The notes: generated from the letters alone by a model not told the origin. A DNA stretch of 64,000 nucleotides from Paenibacillus lutimineralis (GCF_003991425.1 NZ_CP034346.1:4501501-4565500); one strand, 5' to 3'. Positions 38,435 to 47,640 are shown, numbered from the stretch's first letter. Numbers and translations: made by a program.

Positions 38435-40477
38435 ATGCCTACTCCATTAGCGAACGGAAAAAGCCATTATATCGCCGGACTCGATGGTCTCCGCGCTCTG
38501 GCCATTATCGCAGTTATCGCCTATCACTTGGACATTTCCCAAATTTCGGGTGGGTTCCTAGGCGTCGATATTTTCTTCGTACTATCGGGATATTTGGTAA
38601 CTAATCTACTCATCGAGAGGCGCCGCGACAGGCATAGACTTGATCTATCCAGGTTCTGGGTACGACGCTTCCGCAGGCTGTTCCCCGCTCTGATCGTTAT
38701 GCTCATGGTAGTGGTAGCCTGGGCAACGCTATTCGACCGCAGTATGCTGCAATCACTGCGCGGTGACGTTGGATCGGCGATGGTCTACGCCAACAATTGG
38801 CGGCTCATCTTCCATCAGGTATCCTATTTCGAACAATATAGCACACCTGCACCACTGATCCATCTCTGGTCACTATCGGTTGAGGGGCAATTCTACATAA
38901 TCTGGCCGCTACTGTTAACTCTAGGCTTACGGTTCACACCTAAACGAATTCAAATGGTTCTCATTACACTATCACTCGCATTGGCTTCCATGCTGACTAT
39001 GATTCTGTTGTACCAGCCAGGCAGCGACCCAAGCAGAGTATACTATGGAACTGACACGCGGGTGTTCGCCCTGCTGATCGGAGCCACAATGGCACTGATG
39101 TTGCCTAGTCAAGGCATTATCACGAACCCTTCTCGGCGTACCCGGCTAACCTTCGAATGGATCGGCTGGCTGGGCTTAGCTGCTATCGTAACCTTACTGC
39201 TGCAAGCGAATGAATTTGATGATTTTCTCTATCGCGGTGGGTTCATGCTGGTTGCGATTTCTACGGCAATGGTCATTATAGCTCTTATCCATCCGTTTAC
39301 GTGGGTCAGCAAGTTGTTCAGCCTGAAGCCCTTGCGCTGGATTGGCATGCGCTCCTACGGAATTTATCTATGGCATTATCCGATTATCGTCCTATCGCGA
39401 CCATCCGTAAATACAGGCGCATACAACTGGAAGCTAGCCTTGATTCAGGTGACGGCGAGCGTCATTCTCGCCTCGATGTCTTACAAATATGTTGAAGAAC
39501 CAATCCGGCGCGGACAATTGTCCACCACTCTCAAGCAGATTAAGAAATTTCCGTGGAAGCTTCGGCAATTATCCGTCAAACAATGGACTATTAGCTCATT
39601 ATCCGCAATCATTATTATTTTGTTTGTATCCGGTATGATCCTGCATGTTCCGGCCACAGCTTCTACGGCAGGGGAGGTTGTCTCCGTACCTGCTCTAGCA
39701 CAGCCTGATCCTAAGCAGGGAACGGATCAACCCCTCCCTCCGAAGAAACCGAATAACGGGGACTCTGAAGCGTCTCTTGGAACGGATGGAAAACAGATAT
39801 CCCCTGGGAAGAGAAGCAATAGGGACGGTGATTCTGCTGCAGCGAATACAGATCCGGGCAGCGACGACCAATCTTCCGGGCATAAACCAGAGGACATGAC
39901 GACGAAGCAGGAGCCAGGTTTATCTGCTACGTTACCGAATGATTCGAAAGAATCTGGCAAGGATTCTCAAACACCCAAACCAGTAAAATCCTCTAAATCC
40001 GACTGGGGGAATGTCACCGCCATCGGAGACTCAGTCATGCTTGACGGTAAGCCCTACTTGGAAGAACTATTACCCGGCATCAAGGTTGATGCGGAGATTG
40101 GACGGCAGATGTCAAGCGGTTCCAAGCTTCTAACCCAGCTCCAGAGGCGGCGTAAGCTCGGCGATACTGTCATTATCGGCCTAGGTACCAACGGCGTGTT
40201 CAATAAGAAGCAATTAGAGAGCGGTCTCGGGTCATTGAGGAATGTCAAACATATAGTTCTAATCAATACTCGAGTTCCCCGTAAATGGGAGAGCCAAGTT
40301 AATAAGCTGTTGGCGGATATTTCTAGTAAATCACCTGATATTACGCTAGTTAACTGGTACGACGCCAGCGAGAATCATGATGAGTATTTTGCTAAGGACG
40401 GGGTCCACTTAACCAAAGAAGGTTCGCAGGCACACGCTCGGCTTATTGCAAATACATTAAGTTCTATAGAAAAGTAA
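38435..40477 (+). CDS. OatA-like O-acyltransferase with SGNH domain
   Basis: A membrane enzyme of about 680 residues. Residues 10-390 form an acyltransferase-3 domain with about ten membrane segments, including YIAGLDGLRALAIIAVIAYHLD (catalytic-type His), GGFLGVDIFFVLSGYLVTNLL and RRFRRLFPALIVML. A disordered Pro/Ser/Lys-rich linker follows, then an extracellular SGNH domain with Ser in AIGDSVMLDG, GLGTNGVF and the Asp/His pair DGVHLT. This is the architecture of OatA, which O-acetylates peptidoglycan and gives lysozyme resistance. ATG 38435 follows GGGGGAT; a GTG at 38417 is less likely. Monocistronic, with terminator. Confidence 0.9.
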   Translation: MPTPLANGKSHYIAGLDGLRALAIIAVIAYHLDISQISGGFLGVDIFFVLSGYLVTNLLIERRRDRHRLDLSRFWVRRFRRLFPALIVMLMVVVAWATLFDRSMLQSLRGDVGSAMVYANNWRLIFHQVSYFEQYSTPAPLIHLWSLSVEGQFYIIWPLLLTLGLRFTPKRIQMVLITLSLALASMLTMILLYQPGSDPSRVYYGTDTRVFALLIGATMALMLPSQGIITNPSRRTRLTFEWIGWLGLAAIVTLLLQANEFDDFLYRGGFMLVAISTAMVIIALIHPFTWVSKLFSLKPLRWIGMRSYGIYLWHYPIIVLSRPSVNTGAYNWKLALIQVTASVILASMSYKYVEEPIRRGQLSTTLKQIKKFPWKLRQLSVKQWTISSLSAIIIILFVSGMILHVPATASTAGEVVSVPALAQPDPKQGTDQPLPPKKPNNGDSEASLGTDGKQISPGKRSNRDGDSAAANTDPGSDDQSSGHKPEDMTTKQEPGLSATLPNDSKESGKDSQTPKPVKSSKSDWGNVTAIGDSVMLDGKPYLEELLPGIKVDAEIGRQMSSGSKLLTQLQRRRKLGDTVIIGLGTNGVFNKKQLESGLGSLRNVKHIVLINTRVPRKWESQVNKLLADISSKSPDITLVNWYDASENHDEYFAKDGVHLTKEGSQAHARLIANTLSSIEK

Positions 40478-40493
40478 CTCCCATGAGAGATAA

Positions 40494-40530
40494 GCAGGCA
40501 GTCAAAACGCGAAGTTCTGACTGCCTGTTT
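40494..40530 (+). terminator. Terminator of the acyltransferase gene
   Basis: CAGGCAGTCA and TGACTGCCTG form a perfect 10-bp stem with a 13-base loop, then TTTATTTATT. Confidence 0.85.
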
Positions 40531-40617
40531 ATTTATTATCTCTACAATATTAACTTATCACCGTTATCAATCCGCGAAATATATTGGACTCTATTGAATC
40601 TGCAACTTGATAGATGA

Positions 40618-40869
40618 ACTGTAATTTTTATCGCTTTACTCTGCTCCTGGCCCGTTGCCAATAATACTTATGAGAAGCATGTCTTCAGGACCAGCTCCGT
40701 TCAGTTGTACATTGTGATCGGCACGAACAATCCGGCAGTCACCGGAAATTTCGAAACCTATCGTGGTGCTGATGATTTTGATATGGAGTATAGCGAACGA
40801 TTGTCGTCGCTCATCCTTCCTCCTTCAGATGATAACGCCGTATATATTTTCAGAAGGAAGACTGGATGA
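40618..40869 (+). pseudogene. Coding remnant of an unknown protein (C-terminal end)
   Basis: An open frame of about 83 codons with no usable start codon or ribosome site. It reads like real protein: NNTYEKHVFRTSSVQLYIVI, GTNNPAVTGNFETYRGADDF, DMEYSERLSSLILPPSDDNA, then VYIFRRKTG and TGA. A transcription terminator follows 12 bases later, as expected for the end of a gene. I could not name the family. Probably a truncated or frameshifted gene. Confidence 0.55.
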
Positions 40870-40880
40870 ATCAGAACAAG

Positions 40881-40914
40881 AAAGAACCGCCCTAATCGGG
40901 CGGTTCTTCTCTTA
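40881..40914. terminator. Bidirectional terminator
   Basis: AGAACCGCCC and GGGCGGTTCT, loop taatc, with A and T runs on both sides. It serves the remnant on the plus strand and the GNAT gene at 40936 on the minus strand. Confidence 0.85.
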
Positions 40915-40935
40915 TAGGCACTGAAGTTTTAAAAC

Positions 40936-41502
40936 TTAGGGCTGGTATATTTTAAAAATAACAGGAATGTCGCTCGTTTGTCGTCTCCAGATCATATGGT
41001 CGTTTCCTTCACTCCAGTAGTTCTCGAACCGATAATCGGGTTCCCCTAATTTTTTCATCCAATATTTCTGTGCACGATTGTACCCGCTATCTAAGCAAAA
41101 TTCTTCAATCCCCTTATTCCTTAAAGATAGAAGCAATACATTCAAGAGCAGGCTTCCAATACCTTGCTGTTGATATTCAGGATGAACGAGGACCGTGCCT
41201 ATCTCGACCATATTTTGCAATGCGCCTTGTGTCAGTTCGTGAATCAAGCGGCTGAATGGTCCATATTCAATAGTTCCAATAATCTGTTTGTTCGCTATCG
41301 CAAGTAAAAAGTATCTATCAACGCCTAGGCTATCGTAATCTATCTTGAGATAACTTTCTTTCGTCTTAATTTCCTGTTCAATATCTTCTACTAAATCTGC
41401 TAGATTCTCTTTTGCAAAAGTATCCGTAATTACTGATCGAAAGAACTGATGCAACTCCTGACAATCACCAGGTTCTGGTCTTCTTATCTCTATTTGTTGC
41501 AC
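40936..41502 (-). CDS. GNAT acetyltransferase
   Basis: A cytosolic protein of about 188 residues with a GNAT fold: N-terminal RRPEPGDCQELHQFFRSVI, central strand IGTIEYGPFSR, and the acetyl-CoA motif VLVHPEYQQQGIGSLLLNVL. Start is GTG at 41502, six bases after GGAGAGGGGG; a longer frame to 41604 would run into the neighbouring gene and lacks support. It follows another GNAT gene on the same strand. Substrate unknown. Confidence 0.85.
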   Translation of the reverse strand: MQQIEIRRPEPGDCQELHQFFRSVITDTFAKENLADLVEDIEQEIKTKESYLKIDYDSLGVDRYFLLAIANKQIIGTIEYGPFSRLIHELTQGALQNMVEIGTVLVHPEYQQQGIGSLLLNVLLLSLRNKGIEEFCLDSGYNRAQKYWMKKLGEPDYRFENYWSEGNDHMIWRRQTSDIPVIFKIYQP

Positions 41503-41563
41503 GAAAGGCCCCCTCTCCTTGATTATAATGCTCTGTTGATTGGTGTAAGCGATCCACCTTGAG

Positions 41564-42379
41564 TTAACGCTCCAATTCTGTCCATGTCGTTCTGATATAC
41601 CCAATCTTCATCCCAACTTGCTCCATATTTCGATGGCTCTGTGTCAGAAATCCGGCTTGACTAACTACAGCCTGGCACCCATTTATGGCGGCCTCGTATA
41701 TTCTTCTACGAATTAGAGCTTGCTGACATCCTCTGTTCCTGTACTCCGGGAGCGTTCCGGCAAACGTCAACGAGGCTACGGTCTGATTCATGTACATGAC
41801 CCCGACAGCCGCTGGTTTTCTATCGATCAAGGCCATGAAGAATCTCCAACCAGGCCTCGCGTATAATACTTGGTTATTGTCAGCGACATACGGAATTCCA
41901 TCATCCGGGAGTCCGGTGCTCCGGCAATGGATCAAGGCATACGTCATGAACTCTTCCTCTGAGATTTCCTTGATGTCAATGCCACTATCCCGCCAATCAG
42001 GTGGCAACTGCTCCATGGAATAGTACATTGACGTATGAAAGCCAGACTGATAAAATCCGTGCTCAGCTAGCTTCTTTAAGATTTCCAAGTTTACCCTCGA
42101 GGGGACGATTTCAAACTGCGGCTTACGCCCTCTCGACTTATAAAAGTCCACAATCGCATCAATGCAATCGATATCGTCCGGACTCAAACCTTTTACCGTG
42201 TTGAATGTGGGCCAAGGCATCGTCCTGCTATAGAACGCCACTGTCTTACCAAACGACTTCATTTCCACCCCTTCCGGATTACCTTCTCTCTCCTCAATCG
42301 CCCGCATTCGGTCTACCATATAATCCATCTCAGATCGCTCGATTAAATGAACTTGATCCTGGGTTAATATTGGAGTCAT
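41564..42379 (-). CDS. GNAT acetyltransferase (two-part)
   Basis: About 271 residues. The C-terminal half carries the GNAT acetyl-CoA motif (SLTFAGTLPEYRNRGCQQALIRRRIYEA, R-x-x-G-x-x). The N-terminal half (FGKTVAFYSRTMPWPTFNTV, KGLSPDDIDCIDAIVDFYKS) looks like a degenerate second GNAT-type half, a common two-domain layout. ATG 42379 follows GAGGTGA. Just upstream lies a broken GNAT remnant. Substrate unknown. Confidence 0.82.
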   Translation of the reverse strand: MTPILTQDQVHLIERSEMDYMVDRMRAIEEREGNPEGVEMKSFGKTVAFYSRTMPWPTFNTVKGLSPDDIDCIDAIVDFYKSRGRKPQFEIVPSRVNLEILKKLAEHGFYQSGFHTSMYYSMEQLPPDWRDSGIDIKEISEEEFMTYALIHCRSTGLPDDGIPYVADNNQVLYARPGWRFFMALIDRKPAAVGVMYMNQTVASLTFAGTLPEYRNRGCQQALIRRRIYEAAINGCQAVVSQAGFLTQSHRNMEQVGMKIGYIRTTWTELER

Positions 42380-42388
42380 TTTGCTCAC

Positions 42389-42590
42389 CTCATGATTAGG
42401 TTTTTAGCACCGATTAAATATTTATCTTTCTTATGTTCAATAGCTAATTCAAGTAATCGATCTTCATTAAAATGTTGCTATGTGTTCCTATCCATGCTTC
42501 AGCCATTCCGTCCTCATATGGATAAGGGATATATAATGTCATCTCAGCAATATATCGATCACCCGCTAATTTCTGGACGGCTTCTGGCAT
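42389..42590 (-). pseudogene. Degenerate GNAT acetyltransferase remnant
   Basis: From 42590 the minus strand encodes MPEAVQKLAGDRYIAEMTLY, then IPYPYEDGMAEAWIGTHSNI, a clear GNAT N-terminus (IPYPYEDGMAEAWI is family-like), but ends at TAG 42444-42446. Reading on in the next frame gives NEDRLLELAIEHKKDKYLIG, so a frameshift separates two parts of one old gene. The rest, including the acetyl-CoA motif, is missing. It fills the otherwise empty gap between the GNAT gene at 41564 and the monooxygenase gene. Confidence 0.65.
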
Positions 42591-42749
42591 CAAGCTTCAA
42601 TCAACTAAGTATTCGATACACTAAGGCTCGCTTCCTTCAATTCGAATCGTCCAAGTCTCTGGACAAATCACTTTCATTATTTAGACCGCATAAGATAAGT
42701 GGTAATCAACTACTACGCTTATTAGGAATAGTGAGAGGGTGTGTATGTC

Positions 42750-44207
42750 TTGCCAATAAAAAACGGTAAAGAGTATATCGAGCGGATCGATCGTCAGCAA
42801 ATTAATCTATGGTATAATGGCCAGCGTGTCACTGGTCCGTTATCCGAACACCCTGCATTTCGTGGACTAATACACACCCAGGCTGACCTATACGATATGC
42901 AGTGCGATGCCCAATATACCCGTCTGATGACTTATAAATCCCCGCTCAATGGTGATCCGGTTGGTTTATCCTTTCTAGCTCCTAAGAACAAAGAGGATAT
43001 ACAGCAAAGAAGACAGATGATCGATCTGTGGTCCAAGAGGCATCACGGATTTCTCGGCCGCTCTCCTGACTATATGAATACGGTCCTTATGTCGTTATAT
43101 ACGGCTGCATCCATTCTTGAAGAAAATGACTCTATGTACGCCAACAATTTAAGAAGCTATTATGAATATTGCCGTGATAACGACATCACTCTATCGCATG
43201 CTTTTGTTCAGCCGTTTGCAAGCAAATGGTCAGCAGAGGCAGATCCTGTTGAGGAGACCATCGCTTGTAAGGTAATTGAAGTAACCGACGAAGGCCTCAT
43301 CGTTAGCGGTGCATTTGTGATGGCTACTCAAGGTGCGACATGTGAAGAAATTCTGGTCCTACCTACACCTTCCCTCACGTTCTCAGAGGAGGCGAATCCG
43401 ATGGCCATTGCTTTCGCAGTCCCGAATGATCTGAATGGGATGACATTTATTTGCCGTGACAGCTATGCGCACGATTCCACTTTCGACTACCCGCTTAGCT
43501 CCCGATTTGATGAGATGGATACGATGGTTATTTTCGACAAGGTGCTTATTCCGCACAACCGTGTGTTCTTATATGGGAATGAGACTATGGGGAATCGCTT
43601 ATTTACAGAGGGGAATTTTCTAGCCCATGCAGGGCATCAGGTCGTCTCCAGATATATTGCCAAAACGGAGTTCTTTCTAGGTCTTATTCAAAGCTTGGCA
43701 GAGGAACAAAATGTCACCCTGGAAATGTCCACGACACAGCAAATATCCCGTGTGATGATGCTGCTTGAGAATCTGAAGGGATTAAGACTAGCTTCTGAGG
43801 CAGAAGCAGCTACTGATCCTATGGGATACTATACACCTGCGACCAGTCCACTGCTTGCTGCTTGTCTGCAATTCCCTGATTTCCATATGGAAATCACAAG
43901 CATAATTCAAATGCTAAGCTCCAGCAACTTAATCATGAGTCCCTCATGTGCTAATTTTGAATCAGACATTCAGCCCTATTTGGAGAATTATTTAAAGGGG
44001 ATCTACACACCCGCCAAAGAACGAGTCGCTTTATTTAGATTGGCATGGGAGCTCGGAGCCGGGCCTTTTGGTGGGAGACAGAATCAGTATGAACTCTTCT
44101 TCCTAGGCAATCAGAAAATTATCTCTGCTCGGTTATACAACTACTTCCCTAATCAAGATGACTACAAGAACATGATTACTGACTTTTTACAAAACAATAA
44201 GGCCTGA
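42750..44207 (+). CDS. HpaB/PvcC-type flavin-dependent monooxygenase
   Basis: About 485 residues of the 4-hydroxyphenylacetate 3-monooxygenase/PvcC family, which hydroxylate phenols using FADH2 supplied by a reductase. Features are PIKNGKEYIERID at the N-terminus, ADLYDMQCDAQY, the acyl-CoA-dehydrogenase-like core (LSHAFVQPFASKW, VIEVTDEGLIVSGAFVMATQ), MDTMVIFDKVLIPHNRVFLYG and GGRQNQYELFFLGN near the end. I use TTG 42750, about ten bases after GAGAGGG; GTG 42741 is too close to that site. No reductase gene is adjacent. The substrate is unknown. Confidence 0.88.
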   Translation: MPIKNGKEYIERIDRQQINLWYNGQRVTGPLSEHPAFRGLIHTQADLYDMQCDAQYTRLMTYKSPLNGDPVGLSFLAPKNKEDIQQRRQMIDLWSKRHHGFLGRSPDYMNTVLMSLYTAASILEENDSMYANNLRSYYEYCRDNDITLSHAFVQPFASKWSAEADPVEETIACKVIEVTDEGLIVSGAFVMATQGATCEEILVLPTPSLTFSEEANPMAIAFAVPNDLNGMTFICRDSYAHDSTFDYPLSSRFDEMDTMVIFDKVLIPHNRVFLYGNETMGNRLFTEGNFLAHAGHQVVSRYIAKTEFFLGLIQSLAEEQNVTLEMSTTQQISRVMMLLENLKGLRLASEAEAATDPMGYYTPATSPLLAACLQFPDFHMEITSIIQMLSSSNLIMSPSCANFESDIQPYLENYLKGIYTPAKERVALFRLAWELGAGPFGGRQNQYELFFLGNQKIISARLYNYFPNQDDYKNMITDFLQNNKA

Positions 44208-44231
44208 CTCTATATGAGCTAGGCCTTTTAT
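44199..44231 (+). terminator. Terminator of the monooxygenase gene
   Basis: AAGGCCT and AGGCCTT, 15-base loop, followed by TTATTTTA; the stem begins inside the last codons. Confidence 0.7.
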
Positions 44232-44247
44232 TTTAAATAGTCTATAT

Positions 44248-44937
44248 TTATAGATGCTTCCACCATATCCCTGCACATTCAGGAACTGTCGACCAATGAT
44301 TGTCTATAATTTCCTTCGTTAACTCCTCGCCAAAGAAAAATTCGGTGCTCTGTCTCGCCTCTTCAACATCTCTAAAATGATAATCCATCCGGATCCACTT
44401 ATGCTGAAATCCATAATCCTCTTCAAGTGCTCTATAATAGTCCGTTAGGAAGCGCGGCGGATTAGGAGTTTCTGTCCCGGTCCCCATCGTCTCAAAAATA
44501 ATCATCGTTCCATCCGGCCTCAATACCCGGCGAAGTTCTGAAATAATCTGCTCTAGATTCTCTTCCCACTGATTATTCTCAGTACCTGTTAAATAACAGA
44601 TGCTCCAACCTGAGACCGCTAGATCGATGGATTTATCGGCAATCGGGAGGTTTCGATGATCAGCTACTTCGGTAGTCCAATTCCGTGTTATTCCTAGCTG
44701 CATTAATTTATGCTCCAAAAGATCCAGCATAGCTGAAGAAATATCCGTACATAGGAGCGACTTTGCTTCTTTAGCGAGAACCCTTGATAATCTGCCAGAG
44801 CCTGCGCCCAAATCTAGAATATCCAAATTGTGAAAAGGCCTTATCGCCTTAATAACCTCGGATAATTCAGGTTGTCTACTAATCATAAATTCATAGGTAT
44901 CTGCCTGATTACGATAGATTTGCTCATGCGTCGCCAT
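44248..44937 (-). CDS. Class I SAM-dependent methyltransferase
   Basis: A 229-residue cytosolic methyltransferase. SAM-binding motif I is ILDLGAGSGRLSRVL, with the acidic residue after the second strand in LCTDISSAMLDLLE. A Methyltransf_11-like core follows (NLPIADKSIDLAVSGWSICYL, ELRRVLRPDGTMIIFETMG). It resembles ubiE-like enzymes of broad function. Ribosome site GAGTGAG. Substrate cannot be inferred. Confidence 0.87.
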   Translation of the reverse strand: MATHEQIYRNQADTYEFMISRQPELSEVIKAIRPFHNLDILDLGAGSGRLSRVLAKEAKSLLCTDISSAMLDLLEHKLMQLGITRNWTTEVADHRNLPIADKSIDLAVSGWSICYLTGTENNQWEENLEQIISELRRVLRPDGTMIIFETMGTGTETPNPPRFLTDYYRALEEDYGFQHKWIRMDYHFRDVEEARQSTEFFFGEELTKEIIDNHWSTVPECAGIWWKHL

Positions 44938-44963
44938 GAATGCTCACTCTTTTCTATGGACTT

Positions 44964-45347
44964 CTACACTAGTTCCTTTAGTCTTAATAATATATTTGTG
45001 ATATGTCCGTTTACAATCGTAGAAATAAACAATCCTTCATTGAATCTATCTCCGCGAATGTAACTCGTCATTAATTTCCTAAGTGTCTCCAAATCGGCAT
45101 TGCGGATCTGGTCTTGGATGTTATGGTTTATATCTTTATAGACCTCATTGTCATGAAGCCAGGTCGTCCAATCGAACACCAATAAAAATCCAGTCTCATT
45201 CAGTACTTCACGAAACCTGTGGACCTCGTCGCTTTCCTGGTAATATCCATTCACCTCAGTAAAGAAAACGCTGCTGGAATCTTGAAAAAAATCAAGATAG
45301 CTAAGTAACTTATTGATCTCTTGTTCTGTAATGATTTCATTTGTCAT
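44964..45347 (-). CDS. DUF6508-like protein
   Basis: A 127-residue acidic cytosolic protein. The C-terminal part LRKLMTSYIRGDRFNEGLFISTIVNGHITNILLRL follows the conserved pattern (threonine/aromatic, IRxDRFxEG, then a hydrophobic helix) I associate with DUF6508. No catalytic residues are evident. GAGGAAA precedes the ATG. Function unknown. Confidence 0.7.
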   Translation of the reverse strand: MTNEIITEQEINKLLSYLDFFQDSSSVFFTEVNGYYQESDEVHRFREVLNETGFLLVFDWTTWLHDNEVYKDINHNIQDQIRNADLETLRKLMTSYIRGDRFNEGLFISTIVNGHITNILLRLKELV

Positions 45348-45415
45348 GGGCGTTTCCTCTTTACATATTGATTGATCTTAGCAACTTGGGAATAATACAT
45401 CTGAGGTGACCCTAA

Positions 45416-45826
45416 GTGATTCTAAAAATAATAGCAATTGTATTATGGATATTGCAGTTTAATGTCCAAATCACAGATCCCACATTCGTCCAAGTCTTTG
45501 ATGTGAAACAGGAAAAAGTAATTAGGCAAATCAAACTAACGGGTGATCTAGAAAAATCAATTCTGGCCTGTCTGGATGCTTCCCCTGAAATGTATGGTGG
45601 CTTTTCAGTAAATCCAGATTCGGGTCAGATCCTGCATATTAAATTTAGAAAACCAGTAGATCTATCTTCTCCGATCTATCCAGACTTGATCAAAGAAGTA
45701 TATATATTTCTTGAGAACGGCGAACCACCAAGGGCCTTAATCTTCTTCAATTCTGTGAGTAAAAACATCGTGGTTATGCTGAACGGAAATCATGGGCAGT
45801 GTCTATTGCAGAATAAATTGGATTGA
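45416..45826 (+). CDS. Hypothetical secreted or membrane-anchored protein
   Basis: A 136-residue protein with a hydrophobic N-terminus (ILKIIAIVLWILQF) that could be a signal peptide or anchor, followed by a beta-rich domain (FVQVFDVKQEKVIRQIKL, FSVNPDSGQILHIKFRKPV). One of only three plus-strand genes in the last 20 kb. Start is GTG 45416 with GAGGTGA at good spacing. No family recognised. Confidence 0.65.
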   Translation: MILKIIAIVLWILQFNVQITDPTFVQVFDVKQEKVIRQIKLTGDLEKSILACLDASPEMYGGFSVNPDSGQILHIKFRKPVDLSSPIYPDLIKEVYIFLENGEPPRALIFFNSVSKNIVVMLNGNHGQCLLQNKLD

Positions 45827-45837
45827 TCGATGTGTAA

Positions 45838-46185
45838 CTACCTAATTAACAACTCACTGAAGTTGACCACATGTTCTGTTATTTTAGGATATATGCCACC
45901 TAATAAGAAGATACCAATAAACAAAGTTATAGCGACGTTGGGATACCTTGTCTTCATATAACGTACTGATTGGATGAAGCACAACAATAACAGGGGGAGA
46001 AAAATGATTGATGTTACATGCCAGCTTATCCGCCCATTCGTAGTCCAACTTTCAACTCCAATAACATTCAGGAAACTATCCAAGAATGAGTAACCATACA
46101 AGTGATTACTGCCAAGTATTATTATACTAAAGCAAGCGGCAACCCATATCCAACCCACTCTTACATTGTTCTTTGGTTTCAGCAA
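45838..46185 (-). CDS. Small membrane protein, three predicted TM
   Basis: About 115 residues with hydrophobic stretches VGWIWVAACFSIIILG, VTSIIFLPLLLLCFIQSV and VAITLFIGIFLLGGIY. The frame opens at ATG 46194, but GGAGG lies directly against that ATG. The in-frame TTG at 46185 has ideal spacing and is the likelier start. No family recognised. Confidence 0.65.
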   Translation of the reverse strand: MLKPKNNVRVGWIWVAACFSIIILGSNHLYGYSFLDSFLNVIGVESWTTNGRISWHVTSIIFLPLLLLCFIQSVRYMKTRYPNVAITLFIGIFLLGGIYPKITEHVVNFSELLIR

Positions 46186-46251
46186 GAGAGTCATCCTCCT
46201 TCATCATCATATACTCACCTAATATCTCATGAAGGCTATAATGTAATCTGT

Positions 46252-46647
46252 TCATTTATCATGTACCACTTCTGTCCCTGCAATAAAATCATGAATCGCC
46301 CTTCGATCTTCCCGCGTCCCCACCATGAATGCACTGATAATCAGACCAATTCCAAGGGTCAGTGCATAAATTAATCCTGCAAGAACATTCCGCAGCAACA
46401 TAGTTCCAAGTCCAGGTGGAGTTTGATCATCGACTTTTCTTATTTTGATTCCACAAAGACGCTTTCCAACGGTATATCCTCCCCAGAATATTGGCAATAG
46501 CAACGAGTACAAGAACCTCAATATGCTCTTTACATTCTCATCGTCTGAACCACCTGTAATTAAAAAAGAAACCATAGCTACAAGGATTCCGATGAGAATT
46601 GAGTCTATTAACAAAGCCCCGAATCTAACCCAAAAACCTGCCCCCAT
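46252..46647 (-). CDS. RDD family membrane protein
   Basis: About 131 residues with the RDD signature at the start (GFWVRFGALLIDSILIGILVAM, Arg and Asp conserved), the second part FWGGYTVGKRLCGIKIRKVD, and a final membrane helix. RDD proteins are small membrane proteins, some linked to sodium or ion transport. ATG 46647 is used with GGAAGGTGA upstream. Confidence 0.85.
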   Translation of the reverse strand: MGAGFWVRFGALLIDSILIGILVAMVSFLITGGSDDENVKSILRFLYSLLLPIFWGGYTVGKRLCGIKIRKVDDQTPPGLGTMLLRNVLAGLIYALTLGIGLIISAFMVGTREDRRAIHDFIAGTEVVHDK

Positions 46648-46753
46648 CACTCTCACCTTCCTTAAGTGGCCTGATTCGTTTATTATTTTAAGGATATGTA
46701 GAGGCTTCTTATTTGTTTCTGGATATTATACATGGAAGTACGTTCTTAAAAAA

Positions 46754-47215
46754 TCACATTAATTCTCTACCGATAAAATTCGAACTAATTACTTGGATTC
46801 CTATTTCTTTAGACCAAATCGATAATTGCCCAATATGATGAACTTCATGAACTAAAATATGCCTTAAAATTTCACCTTTGTAGAAGGCCTTATCCTGCCA
46901 AGAGGGGTGTACCATTTCATATTCCATCTCTTGTGTCCATTTATTAATAAACTCTCTCATCTCAACTCTAAGTTCATTGGACAGGTTTCTCAAGGCTTGC
47001 ACATCTTGATAATCCTCAAATCGAAATACGATGTCCGGTTCATTCTGCATCGCTCTCATCCAGCTATATTCAACATCAATGATATGAAAAATCGTCTTGA
47101 GAATAGAGCCAACTCCAGCTCCACGCTCTTTTATTAGTTCAATTGGTGGGATTGATTCTAATGCTCCGAACCATTCGTCCCTGACCTGCCAATTGTATTG
47201 AAATAGAGCCTTCAT
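46754..47215 (-). CDS. DinB family protein
   Basis: A 153-residue four-helix-bundle protein. The metal-binding histidines of the DinB/YfiT fold appear as HIIDVEYSW in the middle and ILRHILVHEVHHIGQLSIW near the end. Members include thiol-dependent metalloenzymes, but most are uncharacterised. GGGGGAT precedes the ATG. Confidence 0.85.
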   Translation of the reverse strand: MKALFQYNWQVRDEWFGALESIPPIELIKERGAGVGSILKTIFHIIDVEYSWMRAMQNEPDIVFRFEDYQDVQALRNLSNELRVEMREFINKWTQEMEYEMVHPSWQDKAFYKGEILRHILVHEVHHIGQLSIWSKEIGIQVISSNFIGRELM

Positions 47216-47244
47216 CTTATCCCCCTCATAAACACTTTAACTGC

Positions 47245-47640
47245 TTACTGGTCTCTTCTTATCAAAAATGCTTTATCCGATCGTTCAAATCCTAAACTAG
47301 GATAGTAATCAACTGCTGTTGGGGCGGAGATTAGTATTAATGAACATTGATCCCCTATTTTCGTACGGATACGTTGTACTAATTCTTTTCCAATTCCTTG
47401 TTTCTGATATTCTTGGTCCACCGCAAGATCTGATAAATAACAGCAATATGAATAGTCAGTTATAGCTCTGGCGACCCCAACCATTCTGCCATCAGCCCAG
47501 GCGGTAATCATAATATCTGAATGATCGATCATGCTTTGGATTCTCTCAACATCATCATAAGGTCTCTTGATTCCGGATTTTTGAAAAACTTCCGCTACAT
47601 CACGTGCATTTTGTTCCTTGTCATCTGAATAAACGATCAT
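47245..47640 (-). CDS. GNAT acetyltransferase
   Basis: About 131 residues, minimal GNAT. Motifs are MVGVARAITDYSYCCYLSDLAVDQEYQKQGIGKELVQRIR and the late strand CSLILISAPTAVDYYPSLGFERS. The layout (arginine-poor N-terminus, YPSLGFE) is like YjcF/ElaA-small types. The third codon ATG at 47640 has the best spacing to GAAGGAG. Confidence 0.83.
   Translation of the reverse strand: MIVYSDDKEQNARDVAEVFQKSGIKRPYDDVERIQSMIDHSDIMITAWADGRMVGVARAITDYSYCCYLSDLAVDQEYQKQGIGKELVQRIRTKIGDQCSLILISAPTAVDYYPSLGFERSDKAFLIRRDQ

Noticed and set aside
42392..42769. Plus-strand frame of 125 codons upstream of the monooxygenase
   Set aside because: The opposite strand carries a better explanation, the GNAT remnant; this frame has no ribosome site.
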